Positions 44,837 through 55,255 of a stretch of 64,000 nt of DNA are shown piece by piece. This DNA comes from Microbacterium mangrovi (lineage in GTDB: Bacteria; Actinomycetota; Actinomycetes; Actinomycetales; Microbacteriaceae). The stretch's first letter is position 1. The number at the start of each line of letters is the position of its first letter. The notes below the pieces were generated by a model, which made no database searches, was not told the DNA's origin, and saw only the letters and a list, made by a program, of their open reading frames with translations. The translations under genes were made by a program, and so were the position numbers. The stretch covers positions 123,174-187,173 of the forward strand of contig NZ_JTDK01000008.1 in the NCBI RefSeq assembly GCF_000802305.1, given 5' to 3'.

Positions 44837-44884
44837 TGTTTACGTTGACATGGTAGCCCGGTGTCACGTATGTTTGCGTAAACA
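44837..44884 (+). promoter_or_regulatory. Importer promoter with two LacI operators
   Basis: TTGACA at 44845-44850 and TATGTT at 44869-44874 are 18 bp apart. Operator 1, TGTTTACGTTGACA (44837-44850), covers the -35 element. Operator 2, TGTTTGCGTAAACA (44871-44884), covers the -10 end and start site. Centres are 34 bp apart. The first operator is also close to the lacI start and may give autoregulation. Confidence 0.7.
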
Positions 44885-44927
44885 GTCCGCGGGTCACCGC
44901 AGACATGACCAAGCAGAGGCACCGTCG

Positions 44928-45845
44928 ATGTCGACATCCACAGCACCCCGCATCCCCGCGCCGGGCATGCGCCGAAGCGACCGCCGCGACTGGCGCGGGT
45001 GGGCGTTCGTCGGCCCGTTCATGATCGTGTTCGCGCTCGTGTTCCTGGCCCCGCTCGCCTACGCCGTCTACCTCAGCCTGTTCCGTGAGCAGCTCATCGG
45101 CGGCAACGCCTTCGTCGGGTTCGCGAACTACGCGCAGGCGCTCACCGACCCGCAGTTCTGGGAGGCGTTCGGGCGCGTCCTCGTGTTCCTGGTGATCCAG
45201 GTGCCGATCATGCTCATCCTCGCCCTCGGCGCCGCGCTCGGGATCGACAGCGCGCGGCTGCGCGGGGCGTCCTTCTTCCGCATCACGCTCTTTCTGCCGT
45301 ACGCGGTGCCCGCCGTCGTCGCGGTGCTGATGTGGGGCTACATCTACGGCGACCAGTTCGGCCTCACCGCGAACATCAACCAGCTCGTCGGCTTCGAGCT
45401 GATCACCCCGTTCGCCAAGAACTGGATGCTCGTCTCGATCGGCAACATCGTCACGTGGGAGTTCGTCGGCTACAACATGCTGATCTTCTACTCGTCGCTG
45501 AAGACCATCCCCACCGAGCTGTACGAGGCGGCATCCATCGACGGCGCGGGCGCCTGGCGCACCGTCTTCTCGATCAAGATCCCCGCGCTGCGCGGCGCGA
45601 TCGTGATCGCCACGATCTTCTCGATCATCGGCAGCTTCCAGCTGTTCAACGAGCCGAACATCCTGCGTCCGCTCGCCCCCAACGTGATCACGACCTTCTA
45701 CACACCCAACATGTACGCATACAACCTGTCGTTCGCCGGCCAGCAGTTCAACTACGCCGCCACGGTCGCGATCATCATGGGCATCGTCACCGCCGTCATC
45801 GCCTACGTCGTGCAGCTGCGCGGCTCTCGTGCGGAGGTGCGCTGA
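44928..45845 (+). CDS. Sugar ABC importer permease, MalF type (galactan locus)
   Basis: The 305-residue permease has about six helices and the EAA loop EAASIDGAGAWRTVFSIKIP. The ATG at 44928 follows AGAGGC; longer frames upstream read through the promoter. It is the first gene of the importer operon and pairs with the permease that follows after 1 bp. Confidence 0.92.
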   Translation: MSTSTAPRIPAPGMRRSDRRDWRGWAFVGPFMIVFALVFLAPLAYAVYLSLFREQLIGGNAFVGFANYAQALTDPQFWEAFGRVLVFLVIQVPIMLILALGAALGIDSARLRGASFFRITLFLPYAVPAVVAVLMWGYIYGDQFGLTANINQLVGFELITPFAKNWMLVSIGNIVTWEFVGYNMLIFYSSLKTIPTELYEAASIDGAGAWRTVFSIKIPALRGAIVIATIFSIIGSFQLFNEPNILRPLAPNVITTFYTPNMYAYNLSFAGQQFNYAATVAIIMGIVTAVIAYVVQLRGSRAEVR

Positions 45846-45846
45846 C

Positions 45847-46779
45847 ATGGCCGCACCCACCCTGGTCCGCGACGACCGCGGCAGCATCCAGGACCGCGGG
45901 ATCCGCGACGCCCGCCGTCGCAGCACGAACCCGCTCCGCCCGCGATCCTCCAAGATCCTGCTCGTGCTCATGGTGCTGTACGCCCTGTACACCCTGGTGC
46001 CGCTCGCCTGGCTCGTCATCAACTCGACCAAGACGCAGCAGGGCCTGTTCTCGAGCTTCGGACTGTGGTTCAGCGGCAGGAACGCGTTCTGGGACAACCT
46101 CGTGTCGACCCTGACCTACGACGACGGCATCTTCCTGCGCTGGTTCGGCAACACGCTGCTGTACGTCGTGATCGGAGCCGGCGGAGCGACGCTGCTCGCC
46201 ACCCTCGCCGGCTACGGCCTCGCGAAGTACCGCTTCCCGGGACGCCGCGCGGTCTTCGCGATCGTGCTCGGCGCGGTCGCCGTGCCGGGCACCGCCCTGG
46301 CCGTCCCCACTTTCCTGCTGTTCAGCCAGCTGGGGCTCACGAACACGCCGTGGGCCGTCATCATCCCCTCGCTCATCAGCCCGTTCGGGCTGTACCTGAT
46401 CTGGGTCTACGCGGCCGACTCCGTCCCCACAGAGCTGCTCGAAGCGGCACGCATGGACGGCGCCGGAGAGTTCCGCACCTTCTTCACGATCTCGATCCGC
46501 CTGCTCGTTCCCGGCATCGTCACGGTGCTGCTGTTCACGGTCGTCGCCACCTGGAACAACTACTTCCTGCCGCTCATCATGCTGAGCGACCCGAAGTGGT
46601 ACCCGCTCACCGTCGGGCTCAACCAGTGGGCCGCGCAGGCGCAGGGCGCCGGCGCCCAGCCGATCTACAACCTCGTGATCATGGGGTCCCTCCTCACGAT
46701 CATCCCCATCGTCATCGCGTTCCTCCTGCTGCAGCGGTTCTGGCAGTCGGGACTGAGCGCGGGAAGCGTCAAGCAGTGA
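45847..46779 (+). CDS. Sugar ABC importer permease, MalG type (galactan locus)
   Basis: The 310-residue permease has about six helices and the EAA loop EAARMDGAGEFRTFFTISI. GGAGG precedes its ATG. No ATPase gene is present, so a shared ATPase from elsewhere is expected. Together with the preceding permease it forms the channel. Confidence 0.92.
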   Translation: MAAPTLVRDDRGSIQDRGIRDARRRSTNPLRPRSSKILLVLMVLYALYTLVPLAWLVINSTKTQQGLFSSFGLWFSGRNAFWDNLVSTLTYDDGIFLRWFGNTLLYVVIGAGGATLLATLAGYGLAKYRFPGRRAVFAIVLGAVAVPGTALAVPTFLLFSQLGLTNTPWAVIIPSLISPFGLYLIWVYAADSVPTELLEAARMDGAGEFRTFFTISIRLLVPGIVTVLLFTVVATWNNYFLPLIMLSDPKWYPLTVGLNQWAAQAQGAGAQPIYNLVIMGSLLTIIPIVIAFLLLQRFWQSGLSAGSVKQ

Positions 46780-46806
46780 CCCGGGCGCTGCCCCCGACGA
46801 CCCCCC

Positions 46807-46836
46807 ACCCGGCCGGTCCGCATCCGCGGGCCGGGT
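46807..46836 (+). terminator. Stem-loop between permease and binding-protein genes
   Basis: ACCCGGCC (46807-46814) and GGCCGGGT (46829-46836) form an 8-bp stem. Such intergenic stems often protect or tune the mRNA of the binding-protein gene, which needs higher expression than the permeases. Confidence 0.5.
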
Positions 46837-46855
46837 CATGCGAAAGGACACAGCA

Positions 46856-48211
46856 ATGAAGCACCTGTCAGGAGCATCCCGACGCGCCGCGGCGCTCGTC
46901 GCGCTCGGAACCGCCGCCGCCCTCACCCTCGCCGGATGCTCCGGCTCGTCCGCCGGCAGCACCGGCGCGGCCCCGAGCGCCGGCGGCCTGGACTCCGTGA
47001 AGGCGGCCCTCGAGAAGGGCGGCGAGATCACGTACTGGACGTGGACCCCGTCGGCCAAGGCCCAGGTCGCCGCGTTCGAGAAGGCGTATCCGAAGGTCAA
47101 GGTGAACCTCGTCAACGCCGGCACCGGCAACGACGAGTACACCAAGCTGCAGAACGCCATCAAGGCAGGATCCGGCGCTCCCGACGTCGTGCAGGTCGAG
47201 TACTACGCCTTCCCGCAGTTCGAGCTCAGCAACGCGCTGGCCGACCTGTCGCCGTACGGCTTCAGCGGGCTCAAGTCCGACTACACCCCGTCGACGTGGG
47301 GCTCGGTGACCTCGGGAGGCAAGATCTACGGCCTCCCGCAGGACTCCGGCCCGATGGCGCTGTTCTACAACAAGGCGGTGTTCGACAAGTACAAGCTCAC
47401 GGTGCCGACCACCTGGGACGAGTACATCGCCGACGCCGAGAAGCTCCACGCGGCCGACCCGAAGAAGTACATCACCAACGACATCGGCGACGCGGGCTTC
47501 ACCACCAGCATGATCTGGCAGGCGGGCGGGCATCCCTTCACGACCGACGGCACGAAGATCACCGTGAACCTGCAGGACGCCGGCTCGAAGAAGTGGGCCG
47601 ACACCTGGAACAAGCTCACCACCAAGGGCCTCGTCGCCCCCACCGCCAGCTGGAGCGACGAGTGGTTCACCGGCCTCGGCAACGGCAGCATCGCGACCCT
47701 CGTGACCGGCGCCTGGATGCCGGGCAACCTCGAGTCGGGTGCTCCCGCCGGCAAGGGCGACTGGCGTGTCGCCCCGATGCCGACGTACGACGGCCAGCCG
47801 GCATCCGCCGAGAACGGCGGCGGCGGCCAGGCGGTCACCAAGCAGAGCAAGAATCCCGAGCTCGCGGCCGGGTTCCTCTGGTGGCTGAACAACTCGGACG
47901 AGAGCATCTCGACGTTCCTCGCCTCGGGCGGCTTCCCGTCGACCACCAAGCAGCTGGCATCCTCGGAGTTCCTCGGCGCCACGCCCGAGTACTTCGGCGG
48001 CCAGAAGATCAACGAGGTCCTCGCCAAGGCGGCCACGAACGTCGTCACGGGCTGGCAGTACCTGCCGTTCCAGGTGTACGGCAACAGCATCTACGGCGAC
48101 ACCGTCGGTCAGTCCTACGCGAACAAGACCGACCTGAACGCCGGGCTGCAGAAGTGGCAGGACGCCCTGGTCCAGTACGGGAACGCACAGGGCTTCAGCG
48201 TCAACAAGTGA
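46856..48211 (+). CDS. Sugar-binding lipoprotein of the galactan-locus importer
   Basis: The 451-residue protein has a lipoprotein signal with lipobox LAGC near residue 26, then a low-complexity Ser/Gly linker and a family 1 solute-binding fold (GGEITYWTWTPSAKAQVAAF). AAAGGA precedes the ATG at 46856. It probably binds galacto-oligosaccharides released by GH30. Stem-loops lie on both sides of the gene. Confidence 0.92.
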   Translation: MKHLSGASRRAAALVALGTAAALTLAGCSGSSAGSTGAAPSAGGLDSVKAALEKGGEITYWTWTPSAKAQVAAFEKAYPKVKVNLVNAGTGNDEYTKLQNAIKAGSGAPDVVQVEYYAFPQFELSNALADLSPYGFSGLKSDYTPSTWGSVTSGGKIYGLPQDSGPMALFYNKAVFDKYKLTVPTTWDEYIADAEKLHAADPKKYITNDIGDAGFTTSMIWQAGGHPFTTDGTKITVNLQDAGSKKWADTWNKLTTKGLVAPTASWSDEWFTGLGNGSIATLVTGAWMPGNLESGAPAGKGDWRVAPMPTYDGQPASAENGGGGQAVTKQSKNPELAAGFLWWLNNSDESISTFLASGGFPSTTKQLASSEFLGATPEYFGGQKINEVLAKAATNVVTGWQYLPFQVYGNSIYGDTVGQSYANKTDLNAGLQKWQDALVQYGNAQGFSVNK

Positions 48212-48215
48212 TCCT

Positions 48216-48247
48216 GCGGGGGCGGATGCACCGGCATCCGCCCCCGC
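48216..48247 (+). terminator. Perfect 14-bp stem-loop after the binding-protein gene
   Basis: GCGGGGGCGGATGC and GCATCCGCCCCCGC form a perfect 14-bp stem around a 4-nt loop, 5 bp after the stop. It contains the GGATGC/GCATCC motif in both arms. It probably terminates part of the transcription before GH35 or stabilises the upstream mRNA. Confidence 0.65.
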
Positions 48248-48265
48248 CTCGAACAGAAGGCATCC

Positions 48266-50032
48266 GTGAGCACCTTCACGATCGGCGAGACCGACTTCCT
48301 GCTGGACGGGCATCCGCACCGCATCCTGTCCGGCGCCCTGCACTACTTCCGCGTGCACCCCGATGACTGGGCGGACCGCATCCGCAAGGCGCGGCTGCTG
48401 GGCCTCAACACGATCGAGACCTACGTCGCGTGGAACGCGCACGAGCCGGTCCGCGGGGAGTGGAATGCGACGGGCGGGAACGACCTCGGCCGGTTCCTCG
48501 ACCTCGTCGCCGCCGAAGGGATGCACGCGATCGTGCGCCCCGGGCCGTACATCTGCGCGGAGTGGCACAACGGCGGACTGCCGGTCTGGCTCACCGCCGA
48601 CGACGAACTGTGCCTGCGCACCTCGGATCCGCGCTACGTCGCCGAGGTCACCGCGTATCTGCGACGCGTGTACGACATCGTCCGCCCCCGGCAGCTCGAC
48701 CAGGGCGGCCCGGTGATCCTCGTGCAGATCGAGAACGAGTACGGGGCCTACGGGTCCGACAGCCGCTACCTGGAGCTGCTGATGGACTCGACGCGGGATG
48801 CCGGCATCACGGTGCCGCTCACGACCGTCGACCAGCCCGAGCCCGGGATGCTGCGCGACGGCAGCCTGCCCGGCCTGCACGCCACCGGGTCGTTCGGCTC
48901 ACACGTCGGCGAGCGCCTGGCCACGCTGCGCGAGCATCAGCGCACCGGACCGCTGATGTGCTCCGAGTTCTGGGACGGCTGGTTCGACTGGTGGGGCGGA
49001 CTGCACCACACGACGAGCGCAGCCGACTCCGCGCGGGAACTCGACGCGCTCCTGGCCGCCGGGGCATCCGTGAACCTCTACATGGTGCACGGCGGCACGA
49101 ACGCCGGGCTGACGAACGGCGCCAACCACAAGGGCCGCTACCTGCCGATCACGACGTCGTACGACTACGACGCCCCGCTCGACGAGGCCGGCGACCCCAC
49201 CGAGAAGTACTGGGCGTTCCGCGACGTCATCGCGCGCTATGCCCCGGTTCCCGACGAGGTGCCGGCGCCGGCCACCGAGCGTCCCGCGTTCACGGTGCCG
49301 CTCACGCCCACCGCGGTGACCGTGTCGGATGCCGCGGTGCCGGTGGGCGCGGTGACCGACGAACCCCCGACCTTCGACGAGCTCGGCATCCCGAGCGGGC
49401 TGCTGCTGCACAGCGCTGTGCTCCGTCGTGCGGATCTGCCGGGCGGCGGGACGCTCGCGGTCGGCGAGGTCCGCGACCACGCCTGGGTGTCGGTCGACGG
49501 GATGCGGGTGGGCGAGCTGTCGCGGATCCGCGGCGAGCGGGCGCTGGCGGTGCCGGCGGGCGAGCGGATCGAGCTGCTCGTCGAAGAGCAGGGACGCGTG
49601 AACTACGGCCCCCGCATCGGCGAGCGCAAGGGCCTCGTCGACGGCGTCCGTCTCGACGGCGCCGCGGTGACGGGCTGGACGACCGCCCGCATCGACCTGG
49701 CCGCTTTCGCCGACCTCGTGTCAGCGGCGCCGACCGCCGATCCCGTCCGCGAGGCGTCGTTCTCCGGACCGGTGGGATTGCGCGCCGAGTTCGCGCTGGA
49801 TGCGGCATCCGACCTGTTCCTGGACACTGACGGCTGGGGCAAGGGCTTCGCGTTCGTCAACGGGTTCCTGCTCGGCCGCTACTGGTCCAACGGCCCGCAG
49901 CGCACGCTCTTCGTCCCCCGCCCGGCCACGCGCCCCGGCACCAACACGCTGGTCGTCCTGGAGCTGTCCTCGATGACGGCTCCCCGCGCCCGCTTCCTCC
50001 CCTGCGCCCACCTCGGCCCCCACGAGGAGTAG
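48266..50032 (+). CDS. GH35 beta-galactosidase (cytoplasmic)
   Basis: The 588-residue enzyme has the GH35 motif GGPVILVQIENEYGAYG with acid/base Glu158, and the nucleophile Glu234 in CSEFWDGWFD. There is no signal peptide, so it cuts imported galactosides inside the cell. The C-terminal part has jelly-roll regions (VGEVRDHAWVSVDG, GKGFAFVNGFLLGRYW) usual for GH35. The GTG start follows AGAAGG. It is the last gene of the importer operon. Confidence 0.94.
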   Translation: MSTFTIGETDFLLDGHPHRILSGALHYFRVHPDDWADRIRKARLLGLNTIETYVAWNAHEPVRGEWNATGGNDLGRFLDLVAAEGMHAIVRPGPYICAEWHNGGLPVWLTADDELCLRTSDPRYVAEVTAYLRRVYDIVRPRQLDQGGPVILVQIENEYGAYGSDSRYLELLMDSTRDAGITVPLTTVDQPEPGMLRDGSLPGLHATGSFGSHVGERLATLREHQRTGPLMCSEFWDGWFDWWGGLHHTTSAADSARELDALLAAGASVNLYMVHGGTNAGLTNGANHKGRYLPITTSYDYDAPLDEAGDPTEKYWAFRDVIARYAPVPDEVPAPATERPAFTVPLTPTAVTVSDAAVPVGAVTDEPPTFDELGIPSGLLLHSAVLRRADLPGGGTLAVGEVRDHAWVSVDGMRVGELSRIRGERALAVPAGERIELLVEEQGRVNYGPRIGERKGLVDGVRLDGAAVTGWTTARIDLAAFADLVSAAPTADPVREASFSGPVGLRAEFALDAASDLFLDTDGWGKGFAFVNGFLLGRYWSNGPQRTLFVPRPATRPGTNTLVVLELSSMTAPRARFLPCAHLGPHEE

Positions 50033-50076
50033 CCGAGCGGCGGCAAGGCCCCGCCCGCCGTGCTCAGGTGCTCAGG

Positions 50077-50114
50077 TGCCAACTTCGGTGGGTTTCAACA
50101 CGTGGAAGTTGGCA
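50077..50114. terminator. Perfect 10-bp hairpin between convergent GH35 and LacI genes
   Basis: TGCCAACTTC (50077-50086) and GAAGTTGGCA (50105-50114) pair perfectly around an 18-nt loop, in the 118-bp convergent gap. It can serve both strands. Confidence 0.65.
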
Positions 50115-50150
50115 TCGAACAAGGCGCGGGCTGGATGCCCCGGCGGTCGG

Positions 50151-51179
50151 TCAGCGTGCGGCGGGGGCCGTCGAGGACCGCACGACGAGGCTCGTCGGCA
50201 GGATGTCGGATGCCCCGGGGGCGCCGGACTCGATGCCGTGCACCAGCGCCTCGACGGCCCGCTCGCCGAGCGCGTCGAAGTCCTGCCGCACGGTGGTCAG
50301 CGGCGGCCGGAAGTCGGCGGCATCCGCGATGTCGTCGAAGCCGACGACGCTGACCGCGCCCGGCACGTCGCGCCCCTCGCCGGCGAGCGCGCGCAGCGCG
50401 CCGAGGGCCATCTGATCGTTCGCCGCGAACAGGGCCGTGGCCTGGGGCGGCAGGGCGAGCGTCGCGATATGGCCGGAAGCCGCGGTCCAGTCGCCGCGCA
50501 GCACCGGCGGGGCGGGGACGGATGCCGCGGCCAGCGCCTCGCGCCAGCCGCGCTCCCGCTCCGCCGCGGCGAAGGAGCCGGCCGGCCCGGCGAGGTGGTG
50601 CACGGTGGGATGCCCGAGCTCGAGCAGGTGCCGCACGGCGGCGGCTGCTCCCCCGGCATGGTCGGTGTGCAGCGTCGCGTGGCGGCCGGCGCTGCCCGCG
50701 GCATCCACGATGAGCAGCGGAATGTCGTCGGGCAGCTCGGTCGCCGCGGTGAGCGCGGTCGCCTCGTTCAGGATGACGGCGCCGTCGACCTCCTGATCGC
50801 GCAGGCGCGCGAACGCACCCTGCAGGTCGCCGGCGGCGGTCACCGTGACGACGACGAGAGCGTAGCCGCGGACGGCGGCGGCATCCGCGACGGCCTGCAG
50901 CATCCGCGAGTTGCCGACCGATGCCAGGGTCGACACCATGAGCCCCAGCGTCTGCGTGCGCCCGGTACGCAGAGCCCGCGCAGCCCGGTGGGGGCGGTAG
51001 CCGAGCTGCGCCATCGCCGCGCGCACGCGGTCGCGGGTGGCCGGGTCCACGCGCGGGCTGTCGTTGGCGACGCGCGACACGGTCTGTCCGGAGACGCCCG
51101 CGAGATGGGCCACATCCGCCATCGAGACGCGGCGCGGCAGGGCCGTGGTGTCACGGATGGTCTGTTCGTCGCGGGGCAT
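50151..51179 (-). CDS. LacI family repressor of the galT-galK-galE operon
   Basis: The 342-residue protein has the HTH SMADVAHLAGVSGQTVSRVA, a hinge (RAARALRTG) and a sugar sensor domain with VVGFDDIADA. AGGAGGT just before the ATG at 51179 decides the start; a longer frame would run into the operators. It is divergent from galT. The paired TGTTGACGTCAACA-type sites are its likely targets. It resembles the LacI protein at 43793, and their operators share the frame TGTT-ACG-AACA, so cross-binding is possible. Confidence 0.93.
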   Translation of the reverse strand: MPRDEQTIRDTTALPRRVSMADVAHLAGVSGQTVSRVANDSPRVDPATRDRVRAAMAQLGYRPHRAARALRTGRTQTLGLMVSTLASVGNSRMLQAVADAAAVRGYALVVVTVTAAGDLQGAFARLRDQEVDGAVILNEATALTAATELPDDIPLLIVDAAGSAGRHATLHTDHAGGAAAAVRHLLELGHPTVHHLAGPAGSFAAAERERGWREALAAASVPAPPVLRGDWTAASGHIATLALPPQATALFAANDQMALGALRALAGEGRDVPGAVSVVGFDDIADAADFRPPLTTVRQDFDALGERAVEALVHGIESGAPGASDILPTSLVVRSSTAPAAR

Positions 51180-51191
51180 CCGACCTCCTGG

Positions 51192-51236
51192 TGTTGACGT
51201 CAACATACCGCACGCGGTACCGTGTTGACGTGAACA
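51192..51236 (+). promoter_or_regulatory. gal promoter with two LacI operators and a leaderless start
   Basis: TTGACG at 51195-51200, a 17-bp spacer and TACCGT at 51218-51223 form the promoter. Operator 1, TGTTGACGTCAACA (51192-51205, a perfect palindrome), covers the -35 element. Operator 2, TGTTGACGTGAACA (51223-51236), covers the start site. The predicted transcript starts at or near the GTG at 51230. Confidence 0.7.
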
Positions 51237-52383
51237 TGCCTGAAACCGCCGCGAGCGCGCCGGTCACTCTCGGCGCCGGCGTCGTCCGTCGCACGGCGTC
51301 GCTGGCCGACGGCCGCGAGTTGCTCTACTACGACGACCCCGGCACGACCCTCGGACCCGACCGCGCCGTGGACGCCCGCGCGCTCGACCCCCGGCCCGAC
51401 ACCGCGACGATGCGCCTCGACGTGCTCACCGGCGACTGGATCTCGGTCGCCGCCGCCCGTCAGAACCGGGCGTTCCTGCCGCCCGCCGAACTCGACCCGC
51501 TCGCCCCGCAGACCCCTGCGAACCCGAGCGAGATCCCCGCGCTCTACGACGTGGCGGTGTTCGAGAACCGCTCCCCGTCGTTCGGACCGGCCCTTGCGAC
51601 CGACGCCTTCGACGCACCGCGCGGACTCGACGACCTCGCCACCCTCGGGCTCGGGCGCACGCGCACCTCCGTCGGCCGGTGCGAGGTGGTCTGCTTCAGC
51701 CCCGACACGCAGGGGTCGTTCGGCACCCAGACCGAGACCCGCGCGCGCACCGTCATCGAGGCGTGGGCCGACCGCACCGCCGCCCTGTCGGCCCTCCCCG
51801 GCGTGCAGCAGGTGTTCCCGTTCGAGAATCGTGGCGAGGCGATCGGCGTCACCCTCGGCCACCCGCACGGTCAGATCTACGCGTACCCGTACGTCACGCC
51901 GCGCACCACCCGCCTGCTGGAGAGCATCGAGCGCACCGGCACCGACCTCTTCGACCGCATCCTCGAATTCGAGCACGCGTCGTCGCGGGTCGTGCTGCAG
52001 GGTGAGCACTGGACGGCGTTCGTGCCGTTCGCCGCGCACTGGCCGCTCGAAGTCCACCTGGTGCCGCACCGCCACGCCGCCGACTTCGCCGAGACGACCG
52101 GCCCCGAGCGCGACGAACTCGCCTCGCTGTACCTGCGACTCCTTCGCGGAGTGGATGCCGTCTACGACTCCCCCACCCCGTACATCGCCGCCTGGCACCA
52201 GGCTCCGGTGAACGTCGGCCGCGACGGCGCCCGCCTGCACCTGCAGCTGACGAGCCCGCGCCGCGCCGCCGACCGGCTGAAGTTCCTCGCCGGCTCCGAG
52301 GCCGCGATGGGCGCCTGGATCGGGGACGTGCCGCCCGAGCAGGCCGCCGAGCGCCTGCGCGATGCGATCGCGGAGCTTCCCGC

Positions 52384-52387
<4 letters not shown>
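51230..52387 (+). CDS. galT: Galactose-1-phosphate uridylyltransferase
   Basis: The 385-residue enzyme has the active-site sequence GHPHGQIYAYPY with the uridylylated His in HPH, and later AAHWPLEVHLVPHRH. It converts galactose-1-phosphate and UDP-glucose to glucose-1-phosphate and UDP-galactose. There is no ribosome-binding site. The GTG at 51230 lies 6 bp after the -10 element, so a leaderless mRNA is likely; the ATG at 51236 is the alternative. It overlaps galK by 4 bp. Confidence 0.93.
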
Positions 52388-53588
<1,201 letters not shown>

Positions 53589-53592
<4 letters not shown>

Positions 53593-54563
53593 CGTGGCTT
53601 GTGACCGGCGGGGCCGGATACATCGGAGCACACATCGTCCGGGCGCTGGCGGATGCCGGCATCCCTCCGGTGGTGCTCGACGACCTCTCCAGCGGACGAC
53701 GCGGGTTCGTGCCCGACGACGTCCCGTTCGTCGAGGCATCCATCCTCGACCGGGATGCCGTCGAGCAGACCCTGCGCGAGCACGACTGCGCCGGGGTCAT
53801 CCACGTCGCCGGCTTCAAGTACGCCGGGGTGTCGGTGCGGCGCCCGCTGCACACCTACGCGCAGAACGTGGAGGGCACCCGGGTGGTGCTCGAGGCGATG
53901 GAGGCCGCAGGCGTCGCGAACCTGGTGTTCTCCTCGTCGGCCGCCGTCTACGGCACCCCGTCGGTGCCGCTCGTGACCGAAGACCTCCCGAAGAACCCGA
54001 CGTCGCCGTACGGCGAGTCCAAGCTCATCGGCGAGTGGCTGATCCGGGATCAGGCCGTCGCGACCGCCGAGTCGGAGCATCCGCTGCGCCACACGTCGCT
54101 GCGCTACTTCAACGTCGTCGGGTCCGGCGACCCGTCGGTGTACGACGTGAGCCCGCACAACCTCTTTCCGATCGTGTTCGAGAAGCTGATCGCCGGCGAG
54201 ACGCCCACGATCAACGGCGACGACTACGCCACGGAGGACGGCACCAACGTGCGCGACTACGTGCACGTCGCCGACATCGCCGCCGCGCATGTCGTCGCCG
54301 CCCAGCTCCTCGCCGCGGGCGAGCCGATCGAGGCGGCCTACAACCTGGGCTCGCAGAACGGGCTCAGCGTCAAGCAGATCATGGACGCCATGGCGCGGGT
54401 CACCGGCATCGACTTCACCCCGGCGATCGGTCCGCGCCGCCCCGGCGACCCGGACCGGATCGTCGCCACCGGCGACCTCGCCGCCCGCGACCTGGACTGG
54501 GCCAACCGCTACACGGTCGATGACATGGTCCGCACCGGCTGGGAGGCCCGCCAGGGCGTCTGA
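53589..54563 (+). CDS. galE: UDP-glucose 4-epimerase
   Basis: The 324-residue extended SDR has the NAD motif TGGAGYIG at about 6-13, the catalytic YGESK (YxxxK) and the conserved LRYFNVVGSG. It interconverts UDP-galactose and UDP-glucose, closing the Leloir cycle. It overlaps galK by 4 bp and ends convergently to tdk, with only 9 bp between stops. Confidence 0.95.
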
Positions 54564-54572
54564 CGGGCGTCG

Positions 54573-55220
54573 TCAGCCCAGACGGCCGCCGGACTCAGCC
54601 AGGTAGCACTCGGCGCACATCGACTCGTAGGTGACGCGCTCGGCGGTGAGCTGGTCGATCGCGACCTGGTCTCCGTCGAACACGAACCGCCCGCCGACGA
54701 GGCGCGCATTGAACAGCGCCTTTCGCCCGCAGCGGCAGATCGTCTTCAGCTCCTCGAGGCTGTGGGCCAGCTCCATCAGGCGCCGCGACCCCGGGAACGC
54801 CTGCGTCTGGAAATCGGTGCGGATGCCGTACGCGAGCACCGGGATGCCGTCGAGCACCACGATGCGCAGCAGGTCGTCCACCTGATCGCGCGTGAGGAAC
54901 TGCGCTTCATCGATCAGCAAGCAGGCCACGTCCGCGCGCGTCGCGTCCGCGTCGGGCACCAGCGCATCGCGGGCCTGCTGCTGCACGCGGGCGCGGTGCT
55001 CGGCGAACAGCGCCCGGATGTCGGCCGTGGCATCCACCAGGAAGTCGACCTCACGGGTGACGCCGAGCCGGCTCGAGATGCGGTCGGCATCCTTCGTGTC
55101 GATCGTCGGCTTGGCCAGCAGCACGTGCTGTCCGCGCTCCTCGTAGTTGTACGCCGCCTGCAGCAGCGCGGTGGACTTGCCGGAGTTCATCGCGCCGTAG
55201 CGGAAGTACAGTTTTGCCAC
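54573..55220 (-). CDS. tdk: Thymidine kinase, type II
   Basis: The 215-residue enzyme has the P-loop GAMNSGKST near residue 9, Walker B LLIDEAQFL, and two cysteine pairs (CRC near 160 and CAEC near 202) for the structural zinc. It phosphorylates thymidine in the salvage pathway. The start is a GTG at 55220. Confidence 0.95.
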   Translation of the reverse strand: MAKLYFRYGAMNSGKSTALLQAAYNYEERGQHVLLAKPTIDTKDADRISSRLGVTREVDFLVDATADIRALFAEHRARVQQQARDALVPDADATRADVACLLIDEAQFLTRDQVDDLLRIVVLDGIPVLAYGIRTDFQTQAFPGSRRLMELAHSLEELKTICRCGRKALFNARLVGGRFVFDGDQVAIDQLTAERVTYESMCAECYLAESGGRLG

Positions 55221-55255
55221 CCGGCGAGTTTAACGGCCGCGCCGCGGGGGCCGGG

